From NCBI GenBank assembly GCA_021397835.1, contig JAJFZO010000609.1:5768001-5832000 (forward strand): DNA of 64,000 nt, read 5' to 3'. Of the stretch, positions 62,001 to 64,000 are shown one piece after another. A program made the position numbers and the translations under genes. The notes beneath the pieces were generated by a model. It ran no database searches. It saw only the letters and a program-made list of their open reading frames with translations, and had not been told where the DNA came from. Every line of letters starts with the position of its first letter. The stretch's first letter is position 1. This stretch comes from Moringa oleifera (Eukaryota > Streptophyta > Magnoliopsida > Brassicales > Moringaceae).

Positions 62001-63927
62001 TCTAGATGTGAGAATGTCTATAAACTCAACAAAGTCCTCTTTATTTACAAAAGAATCCCCCATTACCCATAATTTCAATATATGAATCCATCTACTCATC
62101 ACATTAAGGAATGTTTTCATCCCTTCAAAAGTCCTCCTATTTCTCCCCATCTAGACTAGCCAAAAAATAAGAAGTGGGATCAATGCAGTAACTTTCTTCC
62201 TAAGACTAGCAGTCCATACACCTCCCCAAGCCCTCAATTTTGCCACCGACCTTGGCATCACCCATGTTTGCCCAACAAATCCAACACACCCTTCCAAATT
62301 TCTCTAGTCCATCTACACCAAACCAATACATGATTCACGGATGCTCCTTGCTCCTTACACAAGAAACACCTGCACGAAAGAGTTAATCCCCGTTTTTATA
62401 AATTGTCAAGAGTTAGAGGTTTAACCCAAGCAGCCTCCCATACAAAAATTACCACTTTTAGGGGTTCTTCAACCCTCCAAATTAATTTCCAGGATGTTTG
62501 ATTCGTCACCTCTCCTCCTTGGACAGCAGCAACCATCTGGAAGAGAGACTTGACTGAAAATTTTTCAGCTTTATCCCCCCTCCAAAAGGCCCCATCTTCA
62601 ATGCTCAAATCTGGTTTAAACCTACAGACATGCTCTAGAAACTGCCCTACCAGTCCAATCTCCCAATCCAGCACATTCCTTCCAAATGCAACCTCCCATG
62701 TCACCACTCCCCCATGTGAAGTTATGTATTCACTTAGCCATGCTCCTTGTTACGAACAACTTGATAGATACCTGAGAATAACTCCATGAGCAGGCGATCA
62801 CCACACCACAAGTCACGCTAAAATTTAACGTTGTTGCCCATCCCAGCTTTGATTCCTACATGTGGATTGACCATTTCCAATCCTTCCTTATAGCTTTCCA
62901 TTCTTAGGTTCCATAACTTTCCTGATATCCTTATTCTTAGTGTATGACCAAGCCATTCTAATCATCTGATTCCATAATCTCCAGCCTAAGAGGTATACAA
63001 GATAATTAACTTACCTTCCTAAGCTTGTTTTTTTATTTTTTTATTTTTAATAGAACTTACCTTCATAAGCTAACTCGGTATAGTTAAGAATCAAGGTGAT
63101 AAACTCGCATTACTCATTATTGCCACTTCAGACTACAAGACATAGGTTATTTCATAAAGTAATAGGTGAAATCTTCCTCTAAGGAGTTAATCTTGAAGCC
63201 AAAGTGGCATTTTTTGCTTGGGAAGTGACTTGGGGAAAGCCTTTAATTATAGATAATCTATAGAAAAGAGGTAAGCTTATGGTCAACGCATGCTTTTCAT
63301 GCAAGGAGCAAGGGAGTCAATGAACCACATCCTCCTTTTGTGTACATGGATACAACAACTTTGGGAAAGTACTTTCACTATTTTGAGATGCAAATGGGCG
63401 GCCTCCAGGTCAGTGGTAGCTGAATTGCTAGCTTGGAAGTTCTAGTTACTCCCTGGACCATAAGCTTATGAATGTACTTCTAGATCCACATTGCCGTCTA
63501 TCTCAACATGAGTGTATGTGTCTCTAATACCTATTCACATGCACTTTGAGAAATATTAGAAATATTTATCACTAAACAAGTAAAGCATGTCAGTCATACC
63601 ACACCGAGAAAATGTGCAATAAGAACATCCCAATCTTCTTGATAGAGGGATGGAAGTAGGTGATCAATGCATCCGTTGTCTACCTGAAAGAAAAATGTCA
63701 AAAAATTTTCACCACCAGAAAATTTCTTATAAAACACATTGCCTATTGAATATTTCAAATAAAAAAAGATTAAATATTAAAATGCAGAAAGTTCATGTAC
63801 CACATACCGTATGAAGATCTTTAACATTAAAAGATGGGTAGGGGTATGATTTTACAAAATGCTGAGGAAACAACTGCATCCATGTATCATCACCCATCAT
63901 CACCACTCGCTTCCCATTTAGAATCAA
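56094..63927 (-). CDS. PIGO: GPI ethanolamine phosphate transferase 3 (PIG-O), 5' part missing
   Basis: Adds phosphoethanolamine to the third mannose of GPI anchors in the ER membrane. Exons on the minus strand: 63808-63927, 63600-63683, 61302-61379, 60983-61108, 60812-60901, 60246-60281, 60103-60158, 59135-59282, 58186-58630, 57991-58082, 57338-57887, 57059-57194, 56903-56944, 56482-56647, 56321-56404, 56094-56234. All are in phase, giving 797 residues to a TGA. The luminal catalytic part (alkaline-phosphatase fold) has [21 protein letters not shown] and [19 protein letters not shown], which carry metal-binding Asp/His residues. The rest is a string of membrane helices, including [18 protein letters not shown] and [18 protein letters not shown], typical of PIG-O. 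The start of the gene (about 180-200 residues) lies beyond the right edge. The 2.2-kb intron 61380-63599 contains LINE fragments. Confidence 0.93.
62100..62960 (-). mobile_element. LINE 3' fragment (zf-RVT region), same strand as host gene
   Basis: Minus-strand frames read [17 protein letters not shown] near 62,780, then [54 protein letters not shown] and, after a stop, [20 protein letters not shown]. This is the zinc-binding region after reverse transcriptase of plant L1-type LINEs. It lies within the 2.2-kb intron of PIG-O. Confidence 0.8.
63185..63450 (+). mobile_element. LINE 3' fragment (zf-RVT region), opposite strand
   Basis: Plus-strand frame [20 protein letters not shown], a stop, CFSCKEQ, then in the next frame [20 protein letters not shown]. 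This is the same domain as the neighbouring fragment, in inverted orientation and diverged from it, in the same intron. Confidence 0.75.
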
Positions 63928-64000
63928 CTGCAGGTAAGCCCATACAATGTATTTGCAGGACAAAAAGTGATAAAACACACCAAAATATGAAATATTAAAA

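Noticed and set aside
1..64000. tRNA, rRNA or other structured RNA genes
   Set aside because: No cloverleaf with A and B box sequences or conserved rRNA stretch was noticed by eye; a tRNAscan and Rfam search would settle it.

Overview
The window is nuclear DNA of a flowering plant, almost certainly a eudicot. The genes are split by many short GT-AG introns with AT-rich interiors. All identifiable proteins are plant families: REM/VRN1-type B3, NAC, plant pectin acetylesterase, CTP synthase and plant PIG-O. The intergenic DNA is AT-rich and full of decayed transposons. I cannot name the species.

Layout. 1-9.3 kb is a transposon graveyard: two CACTA (En/Spm) elements, one ending at 4564 and probably inserted into the other, followed by a truncated Ty3/gypsy chromovirus. 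11.2-15.0 kb holds two intact B3-domain genes in tandem on the minus strand. 16.5-19.7 kb is a decayed Ty1/copia element. 20.6-21.5 kb is a broken duplicate of the B3 gene junction. 21.7-22.0 kb is a degenerate telomere-like tract. 22.9-24.4 kb is a MuDR-family reading frame that has lost its catalytic domain. 24.4-30.2 kb is non-genic apart from a LINE and a possible PIF/Harbinger remnant. 32.9-39.6 kb is CTP synthase (+, 21 exons). 40.8-42.3 kb is a SOMBRERO-like NAC gene (-, 3 exons), convergent with CTP synthase. 48.4-53.9 kb is pectin acetylesterase (-, 12 exons). 56.1-64 kb is the 3' part of the GPI ethanolamine phosphate transferase 3 (PIG-O) gene (-, 16 exons seen), whose 5' end lies beyond the right edge.

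The host genes do not form one pathway. They cover pyrimidine synthesis, root-cap or cell-wall transcription, wall pectin deacetylation, GPI-anchor synthesis and B3 regulation. Exon boundaries were set by reading frame and splice consensus, and nearly all join in phase. Two points stand out. The CTP synthase frame is broken by one extra T unless a downstream acceptor is used. Two introns of the pectin acetylesterase appear to start with GC rather than GT. The most unusual non-genic structures are the arrays of short palindromes near the ends of both CACTA elements, and the MuDR-like frame that keeps its DNA-binding parts without the DDE core. I did not find anything I would call a new multi-gene system.
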